A DNA stretch of 64,000 nt from Pseudofrankia saprophytica (GCF_000235425.2 NZ_KI912266.1:2749258-2813257); one strand, 5' to 3'; positions 1 to 11,157 are shown, numbered from the stretch's first letter. Program-made: numbers and translations. The notes: generated from the letters alone by a model not told the origin.

Positions 1-2340
<2,340 letters not shown>

Positions 2341-2446
2341 ACAAAGATGCTACGCGTCCACTGTGCGGTTCCCGAGGAACGGCAGACCACCCCGAACCAG
2401 GCCGTCTACGATCTGGTCCGGGGAAGGTGTCGATAACTCGATAGTG

Positions 2447-2563
2447 TTTCGGTGGTTTTGGCGGAGAGGGTACGCCCGGTCCCATTCCGAACCCGGAAGC
2501 TAAGTTCTCCAGCGCCGATGGTACTGCTCGGGAGGCCGGGTGGGAGAGTAGGTCACCGCCGAA
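2447..2563 (+). rRNA. 5S ribosomal RNA
   Basis: A 5S rRNA of about 117 nt lies roughly 105 nt after the 23S end. It has the conserved CCCATTCCGAACCCGGAAG loop core near 2480-2498, and the ends pair (GTTTCGGTGG with CCGCCGAAC). With the 23S it forms the usual 16S-23S-5S operon; the 16S is outside the window. No tRNA follows it. Confidence 0.95.
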
Positions 2564-2573
2564 CATTTTTAGA

Positions 2574-2629
2574 CGGCTGGCCCGTCGTTCCCCCAAACCC
2601 TGTTTGGGCGCGGGACGACGGGCCAGCCG
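2574..2629 (+). terminator. rRNA operon terminator, nested hairpin
   Basis: A perfect 15-bp inverted repeat (CGGCTGGCCCGTCGT at 2574-2588, its complement at 2615-2629) starts 10 nt after 5S. A second 7-bp hairpin (CCCAAAC/GTTTGGG, 2592-2598 and 2602-2608) sits inside it. A five-T run precedes the stem at 2566-2570; no T run follows. The position fits the rRNA operon terminator or a 3' processing signal. Confidence 0.8.
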
Positions 2630-2739
2630 CATATCCCGTTCCAGACATCCCGCCCCCCTCACCACGGGCGGCGGGTGTCGGGCGGAGCGGCGACGCAGAC
2701 CCGCCAGCGGCCAGGGAGCGGAGGGCGCTCAGCGCCTGA

Positions 2740-2783
2740 CCGCGTTCCGCGGCGCGCTCGTGATCTCCGCGTTCCGCGGCGCG
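2740..2783. repeat. 17-bp direct repeat pair
   Basis: CCGCGTTCCGCGGCGCG occurs at 2740-2756 and again at 2767-2783, in the spacer between the rRNA terminator and the next gene. Each copy contains a CCGCGG core. No function is evident. Confidence 0.6.
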
Positions 2784-2804
2784 TCCTGTCCGCTATTGGA
2801 CTGG

Positions 2805-2820
2805 GGCCTTACGTAAGGCC
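2805..2820. promoter_or_regulatory. perfect 16-bp palindrome GGCCTTACGTAAGGCC
   Basis: A perfect palindrome with no loop lies 12 bp past the stop codon of the minus-strand lipoprotein gene. It could be a protein-binding site, or part of a terminator shared between the rRNA operon and the convergent lipoprotein gene. No T tract is present. Confidence 0.45.
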
Positions 2821-2832
2821 TGCGCGATCCGT

Positions 2833-4137
2833 TCAGCTGTTGGGCGGCCAGATGGCGGCATGCCAGGTGCCGTCGGCGGACGTCGACACGCCGGCGACCA
2901 ATCCGTGGGCGGACAACCCCTTCGGGTCGGCCGCGGTGCCGCCGAGCGTTCCGAGTGTGATGAGCTGGCCGTCGTGCCAGAGGCGGCCGCCGGGCGAGGC
3001 TGTCGGCCCTGTGAGGGCGGACACGAGCACGTCGCCATGGTCATTGATGGCGACGACATAGTCGGCGTCGGCGATTCCGAGCCGGTTAGGCCTGGCATCC
3101 GGCGCCGAGGACCATATGACGACGTCGCGAGAAGCGCCCGACGTGTCCGCGACCACCCCGGTGACCTGGCCGGACCGATTGATCCTTACCGGTCCGGCGC
3201 CGCCACCGCCGGTGTCGAGTGTGGTGAGGACGCCGGACCGCCAGCGGAACGCCGGTCGGAAGATGGGATGGGCCCCGGACGGGGAATCCTGGTCGTCCAG
3301 CACCAGTCCGGCGACCTGGCCGGCGTCGTTGACTCCCATGACGACCGGATGCGTCGTCGGGCCGGTGTCGAACGTCGTCAGCCTGCCCCGGTCCCACAGA
3401 AAGCCACGCGGGCTCGTCCCGGAGCCCTCGAATGTCAGCCCCGCGACCTGCCCGGCCTCGTTCAGGTAGAGGTTGTGCTCGTTGACGTCGGGATCCACGC
3501 CGAGATCGACGGTCATGGTCCCGTCGGTCAGGAAGGCCCGGGGGGTCGTCGTGGCGTCGCGGCCCTGGGCGGTGCCGGGCTCGCGGGCCGCGGTGACGGT
3601 GACGGCGGTGACCTGGCCGTGGTCGTTGAGATCCTCGGGGATGATCTGGTCGCCGTGTACCGGCAGGACCGTACTGTGCCCGTCCTGCCAGCGCACCAGG
3701 CGCGGGGGCTGGTTTCCGGCCGGATCCGTCACGGTCCCGACGACCTGCCCGGCGTTGTTCAGCAGGCTCGGCTCGATCGGCGCGCCGTCGTGCGTCAGCG
3801 GGACCGGCTGGGCGCCGTGGGCCAGGTAGTAGAACTCGGCACCGGCCCGGCCTGCGCGGCCGATCACCATGGCCCCGGTGTCGTTGACGGCGCTGACGGA
3901 CATGATCGCGGCCAGGTCTGGCGCCGCCGCGGCAGCTGGACGCACCGCAGGTGTGGCACGGCTGGGCGACGTGGCCGGTGGCGGCGTCGCCGGACGCGTG
4001 TCCGCACCGCAGGCCACCAGGACCATGGCGGCCACCAGCGCCGTGAGCGCCGACGCGGCGCGCCGCCCGTCAAGTGGCGTTTCCTTGGCGGCGCGCGTGG
4101 GCCGGTCCCCTGGTCCTGGAATGGTCGCCATGGGCAT
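2833..4137 (-). CDS. Lipoprotein with HAF repeats
   Basis: A 434-aa predicted surface lipoprotein. I start at ATG 4137 because GAGGGG lies 7 nt upstream; the open frame runs further back without a ribosome site. After a basic N terminus comes a hydrophobic stretch ending in a lipobox (VLVAC, Cys43), so the mature protein should be lipid-anchored outside the membrane. The rest is a run of repeats of about 45-55 residues built on phrases such as NDAGQVAG, NDHGQVTA and RSGQVTGV, followed by a short beta segment with a W or F. These resemble the extracellular HAF-repeat family, whose fold is probably propeller-like. The last unit reads LGTLGGTAADPKGLSAHG. Ligand unknown. It is monocistronic and convergent with the rRNA operon. 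Confidence 0.8.
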   Translation of the reverse strand: MPMATIPGPGDRPTRAAKETPLDGRRAASALTALVAAMVLVACGADTRPATPPPATSPSRATPAVRPAAAAAPDLAAIMSVSAVNDTGAMVIGRAGRAGAEFYYLAHGAQPVPLTHDGAPIEPSLLNNAGQVVGTVTDPAGNQPPRLVRWQDGHSTVLPVHGDQIIPEDLNDHGQVTAVTVTAAREPGTAQGRDATTTPRAFLTDGTMTVDLGVDPDVNEHNLYLNEAGQVAGLTFEGSGTSPRGFLWDRGRLTTFDTGPTTHPVVMGVNDAGQVAGLVLDDQDSPSGAHPIFRPAFRWRSGVLTTLDTGGGGAGPVRINRSGQVTGVVADTSGASRDVVIWSSAPDARPNRLGIADADYVVAINDHGDVLVSALTGPTASPGGRLWHDGQLITLGTLGGTAADPKGLSAHGLVAGVSTSADGTWHAAIWPPNS

Positions 4138-4324
4138 TGGGTGACCCCTCGTACGGGCGGCAGGCATCGACGTCCTGTAGCACCCCCGACACTCGATGTG
4201 TGCCGAACCTGGCCGTGTCCAGCCGGACGCATCCTGATAGACGGCTCTGGAGCCTACTCCGCGAGCGCGTGACGCAGACTTGGATTGGACGCGGAGATGG
4301 ACCGTTGGAGCCACTTCACGCGAC

Positions 4325-5446
4325 TCAGCCGGCTGTGGCTGGCAGGGACGGCTGCGAGTCGCCCGCGGGCCAGGTCAACCTTTCTTTCAGGTCGTCTCCG
4401 TCGAGAAGAGGCGCGTCAGAGCATCCGCTGAAGTCGAAAATTCGGTCCGTAGCGGCTGGATCACGGCTATTTGTGAAAGCACGCAGTTCGCCCCGGCGAA
4501 GGGCGCCATACCGTCGTAGGTCGACGTGGTGGTAGGCCCAGGAGAACAGGTTGCCGGGATCGGCTCCGTCGAGCATCGCCACGAGGCCCGACCCGCACAA
4601 CGTCCATGAGACGCGGTAGCGCTTGCCGCTCAGAGCGCTGCAGACCATGACGCCGATGATCTTCAATCGTTCGTCGCTCAGCGTGAGAACGGCGTCTCGG
4701 GCCGTTCCGCAGTCACCGTATGAGCTGACATTCGAGGCATGCCAGTGCATGAATGCTGCGGACTGGTCTCGCGTTGAAACGGTGGCGATCACGAGCTCCA
4801 TCTCCGATGGGTTGCAGCCAATGGCGACGGGTAGGCCAAACTGTTTTTCGACATCCTTTCTGGGGCCGCACTCCACCAGGTCGACGCCACTACCTGAAAG
4901 TCGAGTCACCAGCTCCTTCCGTGCGTTGCCCGCCATGAACCAGGTGGCGACCTCGTGTTCCGCCGCAAAATAGGTGGCGCCAGCAGCGCCAGCGATCGAG
5001 AGTATTAGAACCCATATGACGTGGAGTCGCCAGCCGACCCTCTTTCTGTGCCGAGAGGAGGTCGGATTCGGTTCGGTTTCGTCTGGGGACTCGGCGGTGT
5101 CGGACGGCGCTCTGTCGACTGTATTGACGCTGCCGGGAGTGTGGTGTGTCTGCACGTCGACGAAGTCGTCCGCTTGTTCCTGGCCGGGGTCGGCGGTCGG
5201 CCCGAAGACCTTGTTGGCTGGATACTCGTGGGCAGCGGCGGCGAGCAGCCTCTCCCGGAGATCGAGGGCCACGCCGTTGCCGATCAACATCGAAACTTCG
5301 GCCCAGAAACCGAGCGCATCCGACGTTTCCCACGACGGATGTCGGCCCGGGTCGAGCCCTGCCGCGATCAGTAGTTTGCGCGCGGGCCCCGGACGCGTGT
5401 AGGCCCGCGCCAGCGCCGCGATCTCCCCAGGTGACAAGCCGCCCAC
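4325..5446 (-). CDS. Membrane protein with N-terminal effector-associated domain (EAD1-like)
   Basis: A 373-aa protein starting at GTG 5446, preceded by GGGGGAG with 7-nt spacing. Residues 3-81 resemble the effector-associated domain EAD1: helical, with FWAEV near 48-52, RERLLAAAAHEYP near 64-76 and final ANKVF. EADs are small adaptor domains of bacterial NTP-dependent conflict systems that bring sensors and effectors together by self-association. A polar linker (82-131), a basic stop (RHRKR, 132-136) and one membrane helix (about 142-162) follow. That topology puts the EAD in the cytoplasm and residues 163-373, with Cys193, 211, 246, 269 and 284, outside. I do not recognise the outer domain. 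No partner carrying an EAD, protease, NACHT or TIR domain is adjacent. A hand count of one 60-base line inside the gene (4681-4740) gives 62% GC, against 78% in the next gene (6241-6300), which hints at acquisition. The EAD assignment is by eye. Confidence 0.65.
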   Translation of the reverse strand: MGGLSPGEIAALARAYTRPGPARKLLIAAGLDPGRHPSWETSDALGFWAEVSMLIGNGVALDLRERLLAAAAHEYPANKVFGPTADPGQEQADDFVDVQTHHTPGSVNTVDRAPSDTAESPDETEPNPTSSRHRKRVGWRLHVIWVLILSIAGAAGATYFAAEHEVATWFMAGNARKELVTRLSGSGVDLVECGPRKDVEKQFGLPVAIGCNPSEMELVIATVSTRDQSAAFMHWHASNVSSYGDCGTARDAVLTLSDERLKIIGVMVCSALSGKRYRVSWTLCGSGLVAMLDGADPGNLFSWAYHHVDLRRYGALRRGELRAFTNSRDPAATDRIFDFSGCSDAPLLDGDDLKERLTWPAGDSQPSLPATAG

Positions 5447-5751
5447 CGACTAGCTCCCCCCGACGTCCTAGGCGCTCACCCGTTACCTAGGACAGCTGAA
5501 GACACTCAGCACCCATGATTGTGACGGGTGGGTCGCGGCGGCGGGGCTCGGGGCTATCTGGCGTGGTGAGCCGCCGAATCAGCCAGCGTCGCGACGATGA
5601 GCCATCGTCGGTGACCGGCCGTTTCACCATTCTCGGCGGCTGGCGGCTGGCGGGTGGCCGCCGGTGGCTCCATGGCAGAAGGCCCAGATTCGGGGAGCCG
5701 GGTTCTTGGCTGTCGGGCTACTGTGGTGACCGTCTTGGCGAGGTCGGCCGG
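5447..5751. other. Intergenic region with one hairpin
   Basis: This 305-bp stretch separates two minus-strand genes. It holds the presumed promoter of the EAD gene and a perfect hairpin, CGACGATG (5592-5599), loop AGC, CATCGTCG (5603-5610), that could end transcription from the upstream oxidoreductase gene. A short open frame from 5515 has no ribosome site or recognisable product. Confidence 0.5.
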
Positions 5752-6732
5752 TCAGGCGATGGTGACGACCACCTTGCCGCGGGTGTGGCCGCCTTCGACG
5801 TGGCGCAGGGCTTCCGCGGCGTCGGGGAGTGAGTAGGCCCGGTCGATGACCGGGGCGAGTTTCCCGGCCTCGATGAGCTCGGCGAGGGCCTCCAGGTCGG
5901 CTCGTCGAGGTTTCCAGATGAACGGCCGGATCCGCTGGCGCACGACGGTGTTGAGCGCGAACCCGCAGGGGAAGTTCGTGACGGCGCCGAACACCTTGCC
6001 GGGTTCCCCACCACCGTTGACGACAAGGGTTCCCGTCGACGTCAACGCGCGCCGCAGGTGGCGTAGCGGCCGGTTGCCGACGTTGTCGAGGATCGCGTCG
6101 TACCGTTCGGCCCGGTCGAGGAAGTCCTCGGCGGTGTAGTCGATGGCACGCACGGCGCCCAGGGAGCGCACCAGTTCGGCGTTGCGGGCGCTACACACGC
6201 CGGTGACCTCGACGCCGAGCGCGGTCGCGATCTGGATCGCGAACGTGCCGATGCCACCCGCGGCGCCGTTCACGAGCAGGCGCTGCCCGGCCCGCAGCCG
6301 GGCGATGTCGCGGACCGCCTGCAGGGCCGTCCCGGCGGCCAGCGGGACGGCCGCCGCCTCCTCGAAGGTGAGGCGCGCGGGCTTCGGCACGAGCGCCTCG
6401 CGCGGCGCGGCCAGCGCGTACTCGGCGAGCGCGCCGGCGCACAGGCCGAACACCTCGTCGCCGGGCCCTACACCACGCACGTTCGTTCCCACCAGTTCGA
6501 CGACGCCGGCCGCGTCGATCCCGGGCACCCGGGACTTCGGCCGTCGCAGGCCCACGCCGCCCATCAGGCGCGCGATGTACGGGTCGCCCCGCAGCATGTG
6601 CCAGTCGTAGGGGTTGAGCGCCGCGGCGCGAACCCGTACCAGCACGTCGTCGGGGCCGACCCGCGGTATGTCGACGTCGGCGAGCCGTAGGACCTCGGGC
6701 GCGCCGAACCGCTCCTGGACGATCGCCTTCAT
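5752..6732 (-). CDS. Quinone oxidoreductase-like NAD(P)-dependent alcohol dehydrogenase (MDR family)
   Basis: A 326-aa medium-chain dehydrogenase/reductase, probably NADPH-dependent and acting on quinones or enones in the cytosol. The N-terminal GroES-like half carries ALNPYDWHMLRG near 37-48 and PGIDAAGVVELVG near 69-81. The Rossmann half has the nucleotide loop NGAAGGIGTFAIQIA near 154-168. The cysteine ligands of the structural zinc and the catalytic zinc set are absent, so it belongs to the zinc-independent quinone-reductase branch. AGGAGG 7 nt before ATG 6732 sets the start. It is divergent from the SARP regulator gene across 190 bp, so that regulator may control it. Substrate unknown. 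Confidence 0.88.
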   Translation of the reverse strand: MKAIVQERFGAPEVLRLADVDIPRVGPDDVLVRVRAAALNPYDWHMLRGDPYIARLMGGVGLRRPKSRVPGIDAAGVVELVGTNVRGVGPGDEVFGLCAGALAEYALAAPREALVPKPARLTFEEAAAVPLAAGTALQAVRDIARLRAGQRLLVNGAAGGIGTFAIQIATALGVEVTGVCSARNAELVRSLGAVRAIDYTAEDFLDRAERYDAILDNVGNRPLRHLRRALTSTGTLVVNGGGEPGKVFGAVTNFPCGFALNTVVRQRIRPFIWKPRRADLEALAELIEAGKLAPVIDRAYSLPDAAEALRHVEGGHTRGKVVVTIA

Positions 6733-6922
6733 GTGTCCGCCTCCTGAACTTGGCTGGCCGTTCCCGCCTGTGACGATCCCTCATCGGCGTCGAGCCGTCG
6801 TCGAAGATCTGTTGAGCTACGGTTGAAGAGCCGGCTTGTTGGCGGGCGGCGGACTCGGTGAGCACGGCGTGCGCCGGAACGGTCGGAACGGTGCGGCGCT
6901 CGTGAAGGGGCGGTGAGCGCGG

Positions 6923-9900
6923 GTGACGGCCCAGGCCGGTGAGAGTTGGCCTGGCGCGCGCATCGAGCTCTTCGGTGGGGTCCGCGCTGTGGCCGGCAGC
7001 GGAGAGCCGGTAGTGGTCGGGCCCCCGATGTGCCAGGTGCTGCTCGCCGCGCTCGCGCTGTCGGCGGGCATGGCGGTACCGGTGTCCCGGCTCGTCGACC
7101 TGATGTGGGGCGCGCACCGCCCGCGGACCGCCGAGCGGACCTTGCATTCCTACGTCACCCGGCTGCGCCAGGCGCTCGGCGCGGGGGCGATCGCGACCGT
7201 CGGCGCGGCCTACCGCCTGGACCTGCCGGCCGACGCGGTCGACGCGCTCCGTTTCCAGCGGCACGCGGACGCCGGCGACGCCGCCGCGGCGCTCGCCGAG
7301 TGGACGGGCCCGCCGCTCGCCGGCCTGCACGTCACCCCGGGCCTGGCCGCTGTCCTCGACGGGCTGGAGGAACGCTGGCTCGCGGCCGTAGAGCAGGAGC
7401 TCGCGGACCGCGTCGAGACGGACCCGGTGGCGTCGGTCGGCCGGCTGACCGAGCTGACCGCCGGCCACCCCACCCGCGAGGGGCTCTGGGCGCTGCTGAT
7501 GACGGCGCTGTACCGCGCTGGCCGGCAGACCGACGCGCTCGCCGCCTACCAGACCGCCCGCCGCCACCTCGTCGAGCACCTGGGCGTCGAGCCCGGCCCG
7601 AGACTGCGTGAACTCGAGGCGATGGTCCTCGGCCAGGACGACCGGCTGGCCGCGAGCGGATCCCCCGGCGGGCCACGCCCCGCGGCCGAGGATGGCCGGG
7701 CCGGGAACCTCCCGCTTCGGCTCGGGCGGCTCATCGGCCGTGACCAGGAGCTCGGGGCCGTCAGCCTGGCTCTGTCCGTCTGGCCGGTCGTTACCCTGAT
7801 CGGACCGGGAGGCATCGGCAAGACGCGACTGGCGGTCGCCGCCGCCAGCCGGGAGGGCGACGAGGACGGCGTCTGGCTCGTCGACCTGGTCGAGGTCGGC
7901 TCGTCGGCCGACGTGCCGCGCGTCGTCGCCGGGACACTCGGGGTCAAGGAGAAGGCCGGGCGAGAGCTGACCGAGGCCATCGTCTCGGCTCTGCGCCCGC
8001 GCCGAGCCCTGGTCGTCCTGGACAACTGCGAGCACGTCCTCGACGGCGCCGCGGCCCTCGCCCAGGCCATCGCCGACGGCTGCCCGGGCACGCGGGTGCT
8101 CGCGACGTCCCGGGAGCGCCTCGGCCTGCGCGACGGCCACGAGAAGATCGTCCCCGTCGGCCCGCTCGAACCCGACGGCCCGGGCGTCGAACTGTTCCGG
8201 GAACGCGCGGCCGCGCTCTCACCGGGTTTTGGCCCGGAGGCCGAGGACGGTGTGGTCACGGCGATCTGCCGGCGCCTGGAGGGGGTGCCGCTCGCCATCG
8301 AGCTCGCCGCCGCCCGGACGGCGACGCTCACCCCGACCGAGCTGCTGACCAGGCTCGACGACCAGCTTCGACTGCTCGTCGCGGTCGGCGGCGGTGGGCG
8401 CGCCAGCGCGCGTCGGCACCGCGCGATGCGGGCGACCGTCCAGTGGTCGTACGACCTGCTCGCCCCGGCCGAACGGCTGCTGCTGCGCCGCCTGGCGATC
8501 TTCGTCGGCGCGTTCGACCTGGCCGCGGCCGCGGCTGTCGCGGCCGGCCCCGGGACGACCGATCCCGCGACGTCGGACTCCGCGACGTCGGCCCCGGCCC
8601 CGGCCGAGGAGCTGCTGGCCGGCCTGGTCGCCCGTTCGATGGTCGTGGCGGAGCCGGGTGTGGCCAGCCGACGCTTCCGGTTCCTCGAGCCAATCCGCCA
8701 GTTCGCGGCCGAGAAGCTGGCCGAGGCCGGTGAGACCGACCTGATGGCCGCGCGCCACGCGGCCTGGTGCACCGAACGGGTGGGCGGCATCCACCGGTTG
8801 CTGACCGGTCGCGGTGAGGCCGCGGGCACCGCCCAGTTGGACGACCTCTGGCCGAACCTGCGCGCGGCGTTCGACTGGGCCAGCGGCCGCGCGGACCGTC
8901 ACCTCGCGCATGCACTGGTCCGCCCTCTCGTCACCGAGATCCCGCGGCGCAACCGCGCCGAGCTGGGGGACTGGGTCGAACGCCTGCTCGCCATGGCCGC
9001 GCCGGGCGAGGCCGACCTCGTCGCGTTCGGGCTGACCTGGGCGGGCCAGCGCCACAAGCTCGCCCAGGACCCGGCGGCGTTCGAGCGGCTTGTCACCCGC
9101 CACGGCCCCGCGGGCACCGGCGCCGCGTCCGGCGGCGGCTCCGCCATCGCCCTCGCCACCGCCTGGGCTCTCGTCCCCGACGTCGACAAGGCCGTCGTCG
9201 ACGGGTTCCTCGACGTCGCGGTCCGGCATGCGCAGGCATCCGTCCACCAGGACTTTCCCGCGCTCGGGGAGCTGGCCCCGTTGATGATCTCCCGGCTGCG
9301 GGCGCGCGGCGAGGACGACCTCGCCGAACACTTCGAGCTCGACGTCGGCGCATCGATGATCTTCGGTGGTCGGTTCGAGGACGGCGACGCGTTCGTCGAC
9401 GCCCTCGCGGGGCGATACCGGGCAGACGGCCCGCCGACGCTCCTGAACATGGCGCTCGTGCTGCTCGGCTACTCCGCCCTGCTACAGGGCCGGCAGGAAC
9501 GCGCCGAGGCGCTGCTCGCCGCGGCCATCGCCGTCGAGGTGCCCGAACGCACCCATTCACCGAACCGGTGCGTCGAGGCCCGCGCCTACTTCCGCCGCGG
9601 CGAGACGGCCCGGGCGTTCGCCATCCTGCGCGCCCACATCGACGAGCTGCTCGACACCGGCAACATGCAGGGGATCTGCGTCACGGCCGTCGAGTTCGTC
9701 AACATGATGGTCCAGGCCGACCGCCTGGCCGACGCCGACCGCGTCCTGCGCCACCTCGACCGCACCGCCCCCTACTGGGCGGGTCTGGTCGCCGACGCCC
9801 GCCACGCCATCGGCACCACACCCCGGCTGACCGCGCCGGAGCCCCACCTGCCCACGCCCGACCTCGACGACCACCAGACCCTCGAGTACATGCGCTCGGT

Positions 9901-9934
9901 CCTCGCCGAACTCATTCCGGCTGCCCGTGGCTGA
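6923..9934 (+). CDS. SARP/AfsR-type transcriptional regulator with NB-ARC-like ATPase
   Basis: A 1003-aa regulator starting at GTG 6923. Residues 12-100 form the winged-helix DNA-binding domain of SARP proteins, with the motif RTAERTLHSYVTRLRQAL. Residues 105-240 form the bacterial transcriptional activation domain, ending at the typical LGVEPGPRLRELE. A P-loop ATPase follows: Walker A GPGGIGKT at 294-301, Walker B RALVVLDNCEH near 353-363, and an ATSRERLG sensor stretch. The C-terminal 500 residues are helical and TPR-like without a clear match. Proteins of this AfsR-like layout switch on nearby genes after sensing an unknown cue. No biosynthetic cluster is adjacent; the divergent quinone reductase is the nearest candidate target. 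Confidence 0.9.
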   Translation: MTAQAGESWPGARIELFGGVRAVAGSGEPVVVGPPMCQVLLAALALSAGMAVPVSRLVDLMWGAHRPRTAERTLHSYVTRLRQALGAGAIATVGAAYRLDLPADAVDALRFQRHADAGDAAAALAEWTGPPLAGLHVTPGLAAVLDGLEERWLAAVEQELADRVETDPVASVGRLTELTAGHPTREGLWALLMTALYRAGRQTDALAAYQTARRHLVEHLGVEPGPRLRELEAMVLGQDDRLAASGSPGGPRPAAEDGRAGNLPLRLGRLIGRDQELGAVSLALSVWPVVTLIGPGGIGKTRLAVAAASREGDEDGVWLVDLVEVGSSADVPRVVAGTLGVKEKAGRELTEAIVSALRPRRALVVLDNCEHVLDGAAALAQAIADGCPGTRVLATSRERLGLRDGHEKIVPVGPLEPDGPGVELFRERAAALSPGFGPEAEDGVVTAICRRLEGVPLAIELAAARTATLTPTELLTRLDDQLRLLVAVGGGGRASARRHRAMRATVQWSYDLLAPAERLLLRRLAIFVGAFDLAAAAAVAAGPGTTDPATSDSATSAPAPAEELLAGLVARSMVVAEPGVASRRFRFLEPIRQFAAEKLAEAGETDLMAARHAAWCTERVGGIHRLLTGRGEAAGTAQLDDLWPNLRAAFDWASGRADRHLAHALVRPLVTEIPRRNRAELGDWVERLLAMAAPGEADLVAFGLTWAGQRHKLAQDPAAFERLVTRHGPAGTGAASGGGSAIALATAWALVPDVDKAVVDGFLDVAVRHAQASVHQDFPALGELAPLMISRLRARGEDDLAEHFELDVGASMIFGGRFEDGDAFVDALAGRYRADGPPTLLNMALVLLGYSALLQGRQERAEALLAAAIAVEVPERTHSPNRCVEARAYFRRGETARAFAILRAHIDELLDTGNMQGICVTAVEFVNMMVQADRLADADRVLRHLDRTAPYWAGLVADARHAIGTTPRLTAPEPHLPTPDLDDHQTLEYMRSVLAELIPAARG

Positions 9935-9967
9935 CGGAAGCGCCCACGTCCGGCCCGGCGGCTTCGG

Positions 9968-10564
9968 TCAGGGGACCTGGCGAACCCTGGCGTAGTGGCG
10001 GGCGGCCCGGGCCCGGTTGCCGCAACCGGCCGAGCAGTACTCCCGCCGGGGCACGCCGTGGACGAAGTAGAGAACGCAGCCAGGCCCGTGGCAGGCTCGC
10101 ACGTCGGCGCCGGCGGGCCCACCGAACAGGCCGACCGCGTCGTCGGCCAGCGTGGTGAGCGCGAGTGCGACGGGTCGCCCCGTGGAGCTCACCACCACCC
10201 GCGGTTCCGGGTCGACGCGCAGCTCGCGCCACGACGGGGTTCGTCGGGCGAGCCGGTTGAGGGCAGCCACCGCGTCCGGATCCGGCTCGCGGCCGTCGGT
10301 CGCCGCGCCGGCGAGCGCCCGGATGGTGTCGCGCAGCTCGCGGGCCGTCCACAGGTCCTCCTCGCCGACGTCGCGCAGGTCGTCGTCGGTCAGTGCGACC
10401 GTGAGCCGCGGGCGCATCGCGCGCAGCCAGTCGGCCAGGTCCGGCACCGTCCGCAGGGCGTCCCTCGGGCGGCCCCGCATGGCGTAGGTCGTGTTGCCCA
10501 GCTCGATCGCCGGCGGTTCGCCGAGCATCGGAGCGCCGCTGCGCTCAGGGCTGGCGTGTTCCAT
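9968..10564 (-). CDS. CGNR zinc-finger / ABATE-domain regulator
   Basis: A 198-aa predicted DNA-binding protein. The N-terminal 150 residues match the ABATE domain (LGNTTYAMRGRPRDAL, then a helical DLADWL segment). The C-terminal 40 residues form the CGNR zinc finger: Cys159, Cys164, Cys178 and Cys182 (numbered from TTG 10567) in RACHGPGC and YCSAGCGNR, then basic RARAARHYAR. Such proteins are thought to be stress-responsive transcription regulators. TTG 10567 is an alternative start one codon before ATG 10564; GGAGG lies 10-13 nt upstream of both. It is divergent from the VOC/PPOX pair, and a clear inverted repeat lies between them, so it may regulate itself and that pair. Confidence 0.85.
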   Translation of the reverse strand: MEHASPERSGAPMLGEPPAIELGNTTYAMRGRPRDALRTVPDLADWLRAMRPRLTVALTDDDLRDVGEEDLWTARELRDTIRALAGAATDGREPDPDAVAALNRLARRTPSWRELRVDPEPRVVVSSTGRPVALALTTLADDAVGLFGGPAGADVRACHGPGCVLYFVHGVPRREYCSAGCGNRARAARHYARVRQVP

Positions 10565-10590
10565 CAATCTAACGCTACCTCCGGGTTGAC

Positions 10591-10622
10591 ACCGTTAGAA
10601 GGATCGGCCATCTTCTAACGGT
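10591..10622. promoter_or_regulatory. Candidate operator, 11-bp inverted repeat
   Basis: ACCGTTAGAAG at 10591-10601 is repeated inverted and without mismatch at 10612-10622, with a 10-bp spacer. A third, imperfect half-site (TCTAACGCTACC) lies at 10568-10579, beside the start of the CGNR gene. The site sits between the divergent CGNR and VOC genes, so it suits control of both promoters. The binding protein is inferred to be the CGNR regulator. Confidence 0.6.
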
Positions 10623-10673
10623 AGGAGAACGGTGATGCCGTGAGAACGTCTGATCCACGAGTCGGAGGTACAC

Positions 10674-11126
10674 ATGGGCAACCCTGGGCCGCGCACCGGT
10701 CATGTCGGTCTGAACGTGACCGACCTGGCCCGCTCTACCGCCTTCTACCAGCGGGTTCTCGGACTCGACAAGATGGGTGGGCAGGCTGACGGAGACCGGA
10801 GGTTCGCCTTCCTCGGTCAGGACGGCGCGCCTGTCCTCACGCTCTGGGAACAGAGCGCCGGCGCGTTCCCCACGGCGCTGCCCGGGCTGCACCACCTGTC
10901 GTTCCAGGTCGCCGACCTCGAGGCGGTCCGCCGGGCGGAGGCGGTGCTGCGCGAGATCGGCGTCGAGCCGCTGTACGACGGTGTCGTCGCGCATGGCGAG
11001 GGCGCGTCCTCCGGGGGTGTGTTCTTCGCCGACCCGGATGGCATCCGGCTGGAGATCTTCGCGCCGACCGGTGCCGAGGCCGCTCCCGTGCCCACCCAGG
11101 GCGCCCCGACCTGCGGCTTCTTCTAA
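10674..11126 (+). CDS. VOC family (glyoxalase/dioxygenase-like) protein
   Basis: A 150-aa single vicinal-oxygen-chelate protein. It begins GHVGLNVTDLARSTAFYQRVLGL, with the metal-ligand His near residue 9; a later HHLSFQVADLEAVRRA stretch and GVFFADPDGIRLEIFAP supply the second half and the Glu ligand. The start at ATG 10674 has GGAGG 5 nt upstream. It is followed 31 bp later by a flavin-type PPOX protein in the same direction, so the pair probably forms an operon. VOC proteins cover lyases, dioxygenases and resistance proteins, so the substrate cannot be named. Confidence 0.88.
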   Translation: MGNPGPRTGHVGLNVTDLARSTAFYQRVLGLDKMGGQADGDRRFAFLGQDGAPVLTLWEQSAGAFPTALPGLHHLSFQVADLEAVRRAEAVLREIGVEPLYDGVVAHGEGASSGGVFFADPDGIRLEIFAPTGAEAAPVPTQGAPTCGFF

Positions 11127-11157
11127 CAGCTGACGGAAGGAACGGAAGGAGCCGGTC

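Noticed and set aside
5515-5832. A plus-strand open frame of 105 codons
   Set aside because: No ribosome site or recognisable sequence, and it runs into the antisense of the quinone reductase.
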